Shown piece after piece: positions 6,333 through 14,259 of a stretch of DNA of 23,041 bases. Each line of letters starts with the position of its first letter. Within the stretch, counting starts at the first letter, position 1. The notes beneath the pieces were generated by a model. That model made no database searches, was not told where the DNA came from, and worked only from the letters and a program-made list of their open reading frames with translations. The position numbers and the translations under genes are program-made. The stretch covers positions 1-23,041 of the forward strand of contig CAYJJG010000019.1 in the NCBI GenBank assembly GCA_964370435.1. The letters run 5' to 3'. The DNA comes from CALVGQ01 sp964370435. Lineage in GTDB: Bacteria; Bacillota_I; Bacilli_A; Erysipelotrichales; Erysipelotrichaceae.

Positions 6333-7808
6333 TCAAAACACACCATAATCATCAAGCACTATCGTATAATCGGCAACAGTATCACAAAACATCTGGTCAT
6401 GTTCTACAAAGATAAGTGTTATATTAGCTGCCTTGATTAAATTTTCAATTTGTATCCGAGATAAAATATCTACATAATTTAGTGGTTCATCCCAAATATA
6501 TACATGTGCTTGTTCGCTAAGTGATTTAGCAATAAGTACTTTCTTTTTTTGCCCAGCACTATATGTTTCAATATTTTTTTCAAAATCATCACGAGAAAAA
6601 TCCAGTTTTCTTAAAATAGCACGAAATAAACTAACATCTACTTGCTCTTTACGTTCATATTCTGATAACTTTCCACTTAGTAATGAAGTATCTTGAGAAA
6701 CATACGATATCTTTAAACCTTTTGCCTTATAAAAATTCCCAGTGTACTTTAAACTTTCATTTAAAATCATTTTAATTAAACTAGATTTACCACTACCATT
6801 TTTACCTTGTATATTCACTTTTTGACCTTGTATTAATTCAAAGTTTAATCCTTTTACAATGATTCTATCACCATAATATAACGCAATATCTTCCCCATAA
6901 ACTAGACGCTTTAAGTGAAAATCTAGCGAAGTAATCTTTAAAGCATCATTAGTTTCAATATTCTTAAGTAGGGTTTGTTTTTCAGCTATTTGAGCTTCAA
7001 TTCGCTTTTCAATAGCTTTAGAGCGCTTCATCATCTTTGCAGCCTTATGACCGATATATCCCTTGTCCATTGCTTCTGGATTTACTCTTCTTGATTTAGT
7101 AGCTTCAACCTTATCAGACCATAACGATTTTTCTTTAGCTGTTTGTGATAGCCTATGAATTTCATCCTTAATTTTAACATTTCGCTCTAGTTCATAACGA
7201 TCACTTCGCTCTTTATTTTCATTCCATGATGAGAAGTTACCAGCAACGATTTCAATATTGTTTTTATTAATAGCCATAATATGATCAACGCTATTATCTA
7301 AAAAATTCCTATCATGCGATACTAATATAAAGCCTTCCTTCTTCTTTAGATACTGAGCAAGTATTTTTCTACCTTCAAAATCTAAATGATTTGTGGGCTC
7401 ATCTAAGAGTTTAAAATTATGTTCTTTTATAAACATAAAAGCTAATAGTACTTTTGTTTTTTCACCTTCTGACAGGGTGTTAAATGGGCTATAAAGCACT
7501 TCCTCTTTAACGTCAAGTAATGATAATTCTCTATAAATTTGCCAATCATCTCCAATAATATCGATTACATTTTTATGTGCATCTGTAACTTCATAGGGAA
7601 AATAAGAAAAACTTTTCTTACTTGATATTGAGCCTGAGAAAGCATACTTACCCATAATAAGTTGAAGCAATGTTGTTTTACCTCTAGCATTTCTTCCAAT
7701 TAAACCTAGTTTCCAAGAAGTATTAATATTTAAATTAATATTATCAAATAATTTTTCATAACTTCCTTCATGAGAAAAAGTTAAATTTGAAATAATGATA
7801 TTTGCCAT
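6333..7808 (-). CDS. ABC-F ATPase of the Lsa-like type (candidate antibiotic-resistance ribosome protection protein)
   Basis: A 491-residue soluble protein with two ABC ATPase domains and no membrane segments. Domain 1: Walker A GRNARGKTT (38-46), signature LSEGEKTK (112-119), Walker B LLDEPTNHLD. An alpha-helical basic linker holds WSDKVEATKSRR and KGYIGHKAAKMMKRSKAIEKR. Domain 2: Walker A GKNGSGKSS, signature YSAGQKKK, Walker B IWDEPLNYVD. Length, linker and the WDEPLNY motif resemble Lsa/Vga-type ABC-F proteins, which displace lincosamide, streptogramin A and pleuromutilin drugs from the ribosome. Resistance activity is an inference. Oddities: Ala41 replaces the usual Walker A Gly, and the first signature is SEGE rather than SGGE. 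It has its own extended -10 promoter and an AAGGAGGAGTTAAG ribosome site. It could instead be a housekeeping translation factor. Confidence 0.88.
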   Translation of the reverse strand: MANIIISNLTFSHEGSYEKLFDNINLNINTSWKLGLIGRNARGKTTLLQLIMGKYAFSGSISSKKSFSYFPYEVTDAHKNVIDIIGDDWQIYRELSLLDVKEEVLYSPFNTLSEGEKTKVLLAFMFIKEHNFKLLDEPTNHLDFEGRKILAQYLKKKEGFILVSHDRNFLDNSVDHIMAINKNNIEIVAGNFSSWNENKERSDRYELERNVKIKDEIHRLSQTAKEKSLWSDKVEATKSRRVNPEAMDKGYIGHKAAKMMKRSKAIEKRIEAQIAEKQTLLKNIETNDALKITSLDFHLKRLVYGEDIALYYGDRIIVKGLNFELIQGQKVNIQGKNGSGKSSLIKMILNESLKYTGNFYKAKGLKISYVSQDTSLLSGKLSEYERKEQVDVSLFRAILRKLDFSRDDFEKNIETYSAGQKKKVLIAKSLSEQAHVYIWDEPLNYVDILSRIQIENLIKAANITLIFVEHDQMFCDTVADYTIVLDDYGVF

Positions 7809-7848
7809 CTTAACTCCTCCTTATAGCTATTGTCTATTATTTGTACTC

Positions 7849-7865
7849 AAGCGTTGTATGCGCTT
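7849..7865 (-). promoter_or_regulatory. Leader hairpin of the ABC-F gene
   Basis: AAGCG (reverse strand) pairs with CGCTT across a 7-base loop, just after the predicted transcription start and about 40 bases before the start codon. Leaders of ABC-F resistance genes are often regulatory, but no convincing leader peptide or terminator is visible. Confidence 0.3.
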
Positions 7866-7874
7866 ATTCTATAA

Positions 7875-7883
7875 ATTATAGCA
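7875..7883 (-). promoter_or_regulatory. Extended -10 promoter of the ABC-F gene
   Basis: TGCTATAAT on the reverse strand, with a poor -35. Transcription is predicted to start near 7868, leaving a leader of about 60 bases. Confidence 0.65.
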
Positions 7884-7924
7884 TAAGTGCTACCAGAATC
7901 GAACTTTAAGTAGATTAACTTAAA

Positions 7925-7952
7925 ATAAAAAACGTTAGCTTTCACCAACGTT
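7925..7952 (-). terminator. Rho-independent terminator after gatB
   Basis: On the reverse strand AACGTTGG pairs with CTAACGTT (one G-U) around a TGAAAG loop, followed by TTTTTTATTTT. It begins eight bases after the gatB stop and closes the ligA-camS-gatCAB transcript. Confidence 0.92.
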
Positions 7953-7960
7953 CTAATAAT

Positions 7961-9385
7961 TTATCTTTTATTTAATTCCTCAACAATTAACTTATTAGTC
8001 ATTGCAGGATTAGCCTGACCTTTAGACTTTTTCATTACTTGTCCTACTAAAAAGCCAACAGCACGATCTTTTCCATTTTTATAATCTTCAATAGATTGTG
8101 GTTGTTCATCAAGCACTTCATTAATAATCGTTAATATAAGTGAAGAATCACTAACTTGTTCCATACCTTTTTCTTTAACAAGTTCTTTAGGATCTTTTCC
8201 ACCAACAACTTCAGGAAATAATGCTTTAGCTTGCTTACTTGAAATAGTATTATCTTTAACCATATTGATTAGTGTTGCCACATCTTTAGGCTTACATACA
8301 GTTTCACTAATCACTTCTTGTTGCTTAGATAAGATAGCAACTAAATCAGTAATACAATAGTTCGCAACTAATTTATACTCTTTAGTATATTCAAGTACTC
8401 GCTCATAAAACTCTGATAATTCGCGATTTGCGACTAACACGTCAGCATCGTAATCAGAAAGCTGATATTCATTTTTATAACGCTTTCTTCTAGCATCAGG
8501 TAATTCTTCTAAACTTTCTTTAATTGTATCAATCCATTCTTTATCTATTCTTATTGGAAAGATATTAGGCTCTGGAAAATACTTATAATCCACAGCACCC
8601 TCTTTTTTACGCATTGATACAGTGGCTTTACTTGCCTCATCATAGCGTCTAGTCTCTTGAATAACTACTTCATTTTCATCTAATAATTTACTTTGACGAA
8701 CTATTTCATATTCAATAGCTTTTTGTACATTACTAATGGAATTTAAATTCTTAATTTCTACTTTATTACCATATGTACTAGAGCCTTTAGGCATTAAAGA
8801 GATATTAACATCACAGCGCATTGATCCTTCTTCCATCTTAACATCTGAAACACCGATATAATAAAGAATCTCTTGCATCTTACTTACATAAGTTGCGGCT
8901 TCTTTACCTGTAGACATATCTGGTTCAGAAACAATTTCAATAAGTGGAGTTCCAGCACGATTATAATCAATTAGTGTATTATCTTCAAAATGAAATTGCT
9001 TCGCTGTATCTTCTTCCATATGTAGGCGATTAATACGCACCTTCTTTAATCCATCTTCACTATCAATGTTTATATGCCCATTACTTCCAATTGGATGAAA
9101 TTGTTGTGTTATTTGAAATCCTTTAGGTAAATCACTATAGTAATAGTTTTTTCGATCAAACTTAACTAGGGTATCAATAGATAAATTTAAGGCTAAACAA
9201 GCTTTAATAGCTGATTTAACAGCTTCCTTATTAACGCAAGGAAGTGTTCCAGGATGTCCTAAATCAATCTCATTAACACAACTATTAGCTTGTTTACCAA
9301 AAGAAGTGGGTGCACCTGAAAACATTTTTGTCTTCGTCTTAAGTTCGCAGTGAATCTCAAGTCCAATTACAACATCGTATTTCAT
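7961..9385 (-). CDS. gatB: Aspartyl/glutamyl-tRNA amidotransferase subunit B
   Basis: The protein is 474 residues and begins VVIGLEIHCELKTKTKMF. GatB carries the kinase-like site that activates the misacylated Glu-tRNA(Gln) or Asp-tRNA(Asn). The GatA ammonia then completes the amide. Typical blocks are FDRKNYYYSDLPKGFQITQ, MEEDTAKQFH, YNRAGTPLIEIVSEPD, MRCDVNISL, EIKNLNS and DYKYFPEPN. The YqeY-like tail domain is at the end (GFLVGQVMKKSKGQANPAM). The Cys pairs of zinc-containing GatB forms are not complete. ATG overlaps the gatA stop by 4 bases (ATGA), with AAGGAGGTGAAGGC as ribosome site. Together with gatA and gatC this implies charging of Gln-tRNA (and perhaps Asn-tRNA) by the indirect route. 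Confidence 0.97.
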   Translation of the reverse strand: MKYDVVIGLEIHCELKTKTKMFSGAPTSFGKQANSCVNEIDLGHPGTLPCVNKEAVKSAIKACLALNLSIDTLVKFDRKNYYYSDLPKGFQITQQFHPIGSNGHINIDSEDGLKKVRINRLHMEEDTAKQFHFEDNTLIDYNRAGTPLIEIVSEPDMSTGKEAATYVSKMQEILYYIGVSDVKMEEGSMRCDVNISLMPKGSSTYGNKVEIKNLNSISNVQKAIEYEIVRQSKLLDENEVVIQETRRYDEASKATVSMRKKEGAVDYKYFPEPNIFPIRIDKEWIDTIKESLEELPDARRKRYKNEYQLSDYDADVLVANRELSEFYERVLEYTKEYKLVANYCITDLVAILSKQQEVISETVCKPKDVATLINMVKDNTISSKQAKALFPEVVGGKDPKELVKEKGMEQVSDSSLILTIINEVLDEQPQSIEDYKNGKDRAVGFLVGQVMKKSKGQANPAMTNKLIVEELNKR

Positions 9386-10788
9386 GCCTTCACCTCCTTA
9401 TAACTATTCTTTAGATTTGTACCTTCTTCGATAGCATAACTAATATTCAATAAATTGCTTTCATCAAATGCTTTTGAAGTTAAATTTACTCCAATAGGTA
9501 AACCATCAATATAACCCATAGGAACTGTTATACTTGGAAAGCCACTAAAATTACCTAACAACATATGATTTTCAGCAACTAAATAAGCATCATCTAATTG
9601 ATCTAATGTAGTATCCTCAATTTTTGGTGCAACATCACAAGAAGCAGGCGCAATTAAAGCATCAACATCTTCTAGCACTTCTTTTAAGTGCTCTACAATA
9701 AGACGACGTACTTTTTGAGCCTGTCTAAATAGCTTATCTTGATTTTCTATAAAAAGACCATAACTACCTATTACAAAGCGCTTTTTAACTTGTTTTCCAA
9801 AGCCATAGGTACGTGTATGCATCATGATTTCTTCTGATGTAGTTCCCTCTTGTTGACTACCAAAACGAAGCCCGTCAAGATTAGCATGATTTGCTGTAGC
9901 CTCACAGTTTGAAATAAGATAATACGTTGGAAGCAATGCCCTCATTAAATCTTCATTTAAAGTTACTTCCTTAAGGATAGCACCTTTTGCTTCAAGATCC
10001 TGTACTACTTTATTAAATAAAACTATAGTTTCTTTTTTATCGGTAGCATTTAATACATTTTTAAAGACTGCTATTTTTTTGCCTTTAATATCTCCAGTGC
10101 ACGCTTCACTGTATTTTTCTACCGCTTTAAAACTGCTCGTCATATCACGATCATCTCTTCCAGCTAACACTTCCAATGCAGTGGCTGCTTCTTTTACACT
10201 ACGCGTAAATAAGCCCACATGATCTAGACTAGAAGCATAAGGAATAATCCCATAGCGTGAGATTCTGCCATAACTAGGTTTTAATCCTACAACACCACAA
10301 AAACTTGCTGGTTTACGAACTGAGTCTCCAGTATCCGTCCCAATCGCTAAACCAACAACATTTGCAGCTACTAGTGCTGCACTTCCCCCTGAGCTTCCTC
10401 CAGACATTCGAGATACATCATAAGGATTTTTTACTGGGCCTGTTGCAGCTGTTAAATTTGTTCCACCCATTCCCAGTTCATCCATAGCGGATTTAGCTAT
10501 GGTAATTGCACCGGCTTGACTTAGTTTATCAACAATATGAGCATTATAGATAGGAACATAATTTTCAAGAATTTTACTAGAAGCCGTAGTTTTAATACCC
10601 TTGGTACATACATTATCTTTTAAAACAATAGGAACACCATATAAAGGCTGATTTTCCTTACCTTGCAGCTCTTTAAGCTGCTCTGATGGATCAATAAAAG
10701 TAACTACAGCATTAAGTGTCGCTTGAGTATTTTTAGCCTTATCATAGGCTTCAAGTACTTTTTCATTTATGTTATTTTTCATTTGCAT
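9382..10788 (-). CDS. gatA: Aspartyl/glutamyl-tRNA amidotransferase subunit A (amidase)
   Basis: A 468-residue amidase-signature protein that releases ammonia from glutamine for transamidation. The Ser-cisSer-Lys triad can be placed as Lys57 (IVLKDN), Ser132 (GGSSGGSA) and Ser156 (GTDTGDS), with the same mutual spacing as S. aureus GatA. The residue before the catalytic Ser156 is Asp155, where many bacteria have Gly (GSDTGGS). I recall the GDS form from Mollicutes and relatives, so it is probably a clade marker rather than damage. The gene starts directly after the gatC stop codon (AAATAG then ATG), with GGGTGGTG as ribosome site. It is in the middle of the ligA-camS-gatCAB operon. Confidence 0.96.
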   Translation of the reverse strand: MQMKNNINEKVLEAYDKAKNTQATLNAVVTFIDPSEQLKELQGKENQPLYGVPIVLKDNVCTKGIKTTASSKILENYVPIYNAHIVDKLSQAGAITIAKSAMDELGMGGTNLTAATGPVKNPYDVSRMSGGSSGGSAALVAANVVGLAIGTDTGDSVRKPASFCGVVGLKPSYGRISRYGIIPYASSLDHVGLFTRSVKEAATALEVLAGRDDRDMTSSFKAVEKYSEACTGDIKGKKIAVFKNVLNATDKKETIVLFNKVVQDLEAKGAILKEVTLNEDLMRALLPTYYLISNCEATANHANLDGLRFGSQQEGTTSEEIMMHTRTYGFGKQVKKRFVIGSYGLFIENQDKLFRQAQKVRRLIVEHLKEVLEDVDALIAPASCDVAPKIEDTTLDQLDDAYLVAENHMLLGNFSGFPSITVPMGYIDGLPIGVNLTSKAFDESNLLNISYAIEEGTNLKNSYKEVKA

Positions 10789-11082
10789 CTATTTCACCAC
10801 CCTTGGTACACTAAAATGACCTTGTTTTGTTTTAAGAGCATTGCCGATGGCTTCACTTTGACTAACTGTATGGTTTGCTTCATCTTCTCTTAAAAAGCTT
10901 GTTTCCTCTTCGAAAGGATAAACCATTGGTTCCACCTTTGTTGTATCAATCACTTCCAATAAAGAAAGTTGTTTTATTAAGGTCTCAAATTCCTTTTGAA
11001 TATCTTGTGCCTCTTCCTCATTAAGTTCAAATAATATATTCTTTGCTAATTGCTTAAAATAAGCAGTATCTTTGTTATCCAT
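10789..11082 (-). CDS. gatC: Aspartyl/glutamyl-tRNA amidotransferase subunit C
   Basis: At 97 residues this is the small GatCAB subunit that wraps around GatA and stabilises the complex. Family features are the helical LAKNILFELNEEEAQDIQKE near the start, the central EPMVYPF (residues around 50), and LREDEANHTVSQSEAIGNA followed by FSVPRVV at the C-terminus. The ATG is preceded by TTAGGAGGAAATT, which overlaps the end of camS. The three subunits lie in order C-A-B with no gaps, the usual Gram-positive arrangement. Confidence 0.95.
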   Translation of the reverse strand: MDNKDTAYFKQLAKNILFELNEEEAQDIQKEFETLIKQLSLLEVIDTTKVEPMVYPFEEETSFLREDEANHTVSQSEAIGNALKTKQGHFSVPRVVK

Positions 11083-11091
11083 AATTTCCTC

Positions 11092-12165
11092 CTAACTTAC
11101 ATCATGAATAGAGATTGTAGACTCTCCTTGTTTTTTAACTAAAGTAAAATACGTTGTATCAAACATCTTTATTTCAACTGAACAATCCATAGTTGCAGTA
11201 TCAAGACTCTCAAGTAAATTTGATACTAATTGCGCTAATGCATTTAATTCGTTATACGTTTTAGCTTGAGCATTAATATCAATTTTTAATTCTTGAAGCA
11301 GCTTATCTTCATAGCGTCCAAGACCAATAATATCCACATTTTCTGGCAGAAAATCACTTACTTCACTTTTTATAGCTAGAAACTGTGAATACATGGTAGC
11401 ATCCATCATCTCTGCTTCTGCAGTCGGAAAGAGTACCCACTCTTCATCAATAGTTTCAAACTGGCCACTTCTTCCAACGAAATAAGCATCACCAATATAG
11501 GTTCCAGGAACACTAGAATTCTCTAATGCTGAAGCGTACAATGTAATATAAATAGGACAATCGGCAGAAACACCATCTAGCTGCCTAATATAACTTTCTA
11601 ATTTTCTTCCTGCATAACTTCCAAAAGTATACAACCGCTCTTTTGTAAGCTCTATAGTAGATCCAGAATCGGAAGTCACATCCGAATTCATTAAAATAGT
11701 AAGGGCAATACCGGCTAAAGTATCATGGTCATCGGGATGATAGTAATTCACTTCAACAACATCATAAACCAAATAAGGATCTTCAACACTAATAACCTCA
11801 TTCACCTCAAAAGTACCCAGTGGTGGATTTAAAGCATAGGCGTATTCACTACTTTCTCTTCGCTGTAGCATCTGTACATCTTCATCATCTAATAAAGTTC
11901 CAGCCGACTGAATATACTCCTCAGGATCAAAATATTCTTGTGAGCGCTGATTTAAACCTTTTTCAACTTCAATTGCATCAAATTTAGAAAGCGCATTACC
12001 ATGCCAATAACGAGCACCAGAAAGCTCATAAGGCATAATTAAATTATATTCTCCTTCGACATAGGAGGTAATTACTTCATTAGTGGAATCCTCTAATGGT
12101 TGTTGCTGAAAACAACCCGTAAGTAGTAACAAAGCTACTAATAAAACACTACTAATTTTCTTCAA
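11092..12165 (-). CDS. camS: CamS-family sex pheromone lipoprotein
   Basis: A 357-residue lipoprotein. The N-terminal signal has the lipobox LLTGC with Cys18 as the lipidated residue, so the product is anchored on the outer face of the membrane. The start of the mature part (IMPYELSGARYWHGNAL) and segments such as YTFGSYAGRKLESYIR match CamS. In staphylococci the CamS signal peptide is processed to a pheromone-like peptide. The candidate peptide here would come from the segment LLLVALLLL-like core before Cys18; that activity is inference. TTG start with GAGGTGAAGCAAA as ribosome site; it overlaps the end of ligA by 14 bases. The order ligA-camS-gatC is the same as in Bacilli. Confidence 0.92.
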   Translation of the reverse strand: MKKISSVLLVALLLLTGCFQQQPLEDSTNEVITSYVEGEYNLIMPYELSGARYWHGNALSKFDAIEVEKGLNQRSQEYFDPEEYIQSAGTLLDDEDVQMLQRRESSEYAYALNPPLGTFEVNEVISVEDPYLVYDVVEVNYYHPDDHDTLAGIALTILMNSDVTSDSGSTIELTKERLYTFGSYAGRKLESYIRQLDGVSADCPIYITLYASALENSSVPGTYIGDAYFVGRSGQFETIDEEWVLFPTAEAEMMDATMYSQFLAIKSEVSDFLPENVDIIGLGRYEDKLLQELKIDINAQAKTYNELNALAQLVSNLLESLDTATMDCSVEIKMFDTTYFTLVKKQGESTISIHDVS

Positions 12166-14143
12166 TTTGCTTCACCTCTTCCATAAACTGTTGCTCATTC
12201 ATTACTGTAATTAATAAATCCTGGGCTTTACTAAGTTTTGATCCTGCATTATCTCCATAGATAACGATATCTGTTTTCTTAGAAACACTACCAGTAACTT
12301 TAGCACCAAAGCCCTCTAACAATGCCTCTATCGCTTTTCTTGAATAACTTTCAAAACTTCCTGTTACTACCACTGTTTTATCTTTAAAGTTACTACTTTT
12401 TTGTTGAAGCTTATCATAACTCATTTTTATTTGTTTAAGTGCTAAACGCTCTATCATTGCTTTATTCTTTTCTTCGCTAAAAAAAGTAACAATAGCTTCT
12501 GCAGTAATCTCACCGATATCTTCAATCAAGGTTAATTCTTCTTTACTAGCCTTCATTAGCGCATCTATTGTTAGAAAATGCTGTGCTAATATTTTAGAAG
12601 CTTTTTCTCCTACTTGGCGAATTCCTAAACCACATAAAAATTTATCTAATCCTTTATTTTTAGACTCTTCAATAGCCCTTATTAAATTATCATAAGACTT
12701 TTGTCCAAAATGAGCAGTTGTAATAAAAGCTTCTTGATGTTGCTCTAAATTATAAATATCCTCAATACTACTAAGCCATCCTAAAGCATGCATTGTCTCT
12801 ACTTTTTTTATGCCTAATCCTTCAATATTCATTGCCCCTCTTGAAGCAAAATGAGCAATTGATTCTACTACACGAGCAGGACAATCAGGATTAATACAAA
12901 AATAATGAGCTTCTTCAGCAAAGCGATGAAGCAGTTGATGACACTGTGGACAATGACTAGGAAACACATATTCTATTTGAGTACCACTGCGCTTTTCAGG
13001 AAGACTCTTAACCACTTCTGGAATAATTTCCCCAGCTTTTCGTACAACCACATAATCATTTATACGAATGTCTTTAAGCTTTATCATATCAGCGTTATGT
13101 AGTTGAGCATAGGCAACCTTAGTTCCTGCTAGAAGCACTTGAGTTAGCTTGGCATTAGGTGTACATTTACCCGTTCTTCCCACTGTCACAAAAATATCTT
13201 CTACTTTAGTGATTGCTTCTTCAGCTGGAAATTTATAAGCAACAGCCCATTTAGGACTTTTTGCAGTATAACCAAGTTGTTGTTGTAAGGCTAAATCATT
13301 GACTTTAATAACGATACCATCAATATCATAAGGTAGCCCATCACGAAGCGGTAAAGTAGCTTCTATAAACTGCCATACTTCTTCTATATTAGAACATAAT
13401 TTTGTAGCTGGATTAGTCCTAAAACCTAACTCTTTTAGCCATACTAAACTCTCATAATGAGTGGTAATGCCATAATCATGAGCATCAGGAAGATAATATA
13501 GAAATAAACTTAAATTCCTAGCAGCAGCAACACTTGAATCAAGTTGTCTAATAGAGCCAGCTGCAGCATTTCTACAATTCGCAAATTCTTCCTCACCTGC
13601 TAATACTCTTTGTTCATTAAGGGTATTAAAACTTTGTTTAGGCATATAAATTTCGCCACGCACTTCGATTTCTTGAGTATAATTAACACTTAGTGGCAAG
13701 GCTTTAATAGTTTTTACATTGTTACTAACATCTTCACCAACTACACCATCGCCTCTAGTTACTCCTTGAAAAAACTTTCCATCCTGATAATGGACAGATA
13801 ATGCTAAACCATCGATTTTATATTCTACCACATACTCTACTGCACCTACTTCTTTTTCAATTTTAGTTGCGAAGTCTTTTAATTCATTATAGTTAAAGAC
13901 ATTTCCTAAAGAAAGCATGGCACGTTTATGTTCTATTTTATTAAACCCCTCTAATACTACACCTCCGACTCTTTGTGTAGGAGAAGATTCATCAACATAT
14001 TCAGGATAATCCTTTTCAAGTTCAATTAATTCCCTTAAAAGCTGATCGTATTCACTATCGGCTATCGTCGGTTTATCTAAGACATGATATTCATGATTAT
14101 ATTTGTTTAATATTCTTCTAAGTTCCTTTATTCTATCCAACAT
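12152..14143 (-). CDS. ligA: NAD-dependent DNA ligase
   Basis: The protein is 663 residues, standard length. Order of domains: Ia (LRRILNKYNHEYHVLDKPTI), adenylation domain with nucleotidyl-acceptor Lys109 in EYKIDGLA, OB fold, Cys4 zinc finger (CPQC...CINPDCP), helix-hairpin-helix repeats (GLGIRQVGEKASKILAQH), and a C-terminal BRCT domain (KTVVVTGSF). It seals nicks in replication and repair using NAD+. I choose ATG 14143: GGAGG is 5 bases upstream. The likely transcription start (about 14161) makes the longer in-frame ATG at 14164 impossible from this promoter. First gene of the ligA-camS-gatCAB operon. Confidence 0.97.
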   Translation of the reverse strand: MLDRIKELRRILNKYNHEYHVLDKPTIADSEYDQLLRELIELEKDYPEYVDESSPTQRVGGVVLEGFNKIEHKRAMLSLGNVFNYNELKDFATKIEKEVGAVEYVVEYKIDGLALSVHYQDGKFFQGVTRGDGVVGEDVSNNVKTIKALPLSVNYTQEIEVRGEIYMPKQSFNTLNEQRVLAGEEEFANCRNAAAGSIRQLDSSVAAARNLSLFLYYLPDAHDYGITTHYESLVWLKELGFRTNPATKLCSNIEEVWQFIEATLPLRDGLPYDIDGIVIKVNDLALQQQLGYTAKSPKWAVAYKFPAEEAITKVEDIFVTVGRTGKCTPNAKLTQVLLAGTKVAYAQLHNADMIKLKDIRINDYVVVRKAGEIIPEVVKSLPEKRSGTQIEYVFPSHCPQCHQLLHRFAEEAHYFCINPDCPARVVESIAHFASRGAMNIEGLGIKKVETMHALGWLSSIEDIYNLEQHQEAFITTAHFGQKSYDNLIRAIEESKNKGLDKFLCGLGIRQVGEKASKILAQHFLTIDALMKASKEELTLIEDIGEITAEAIVTFFSEEKNKAMIERLALKQIKMSYDKLQQKSSNFKDKTVVVTGSFESYSRKAIEALLEGFGAKVTGSVSKKTDIVIYGDNAGSKLSKAQDLLITVMNEQQFMEEVKQIEEN

Positions 14144-14167
14144 TTTTGCCTCCATGACGTACAATTC

Positions 14168-14176
14168 ATTATAGCA
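14168..14176 (-). promoter_or_regulatory. Extended -10 promoter of the ligA operon
   Basis: TGCTATAAT on the reverse strand, with a weak -35. The predicted start near 14161 leaves a leader of only about 18 bases before ATG 14143. Confidence 0.7.
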
Positions 14177-14204
14177 TATTTTACCCCAAATTCATCAGCA
14201 CGAT

Positions 14205-14236
14205 TAAAAAAAGGCAAGATATTTTAAAATCCTGCC
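14205..14236 (-). terminator. Rho-independent terminator of the phosphoesterase gene
   Basis: On the reverse strand GGCAGGAT pairs with ATCTTGCC (one G-U) around an AT loop and is followed by eight T residues, about 25 bases after the stop codon. It lies just upstream of the ligA promoter. Confidence 0.92.
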
Positions 14237-14259
14237 TACAACTATACTTGCCCTTACTC

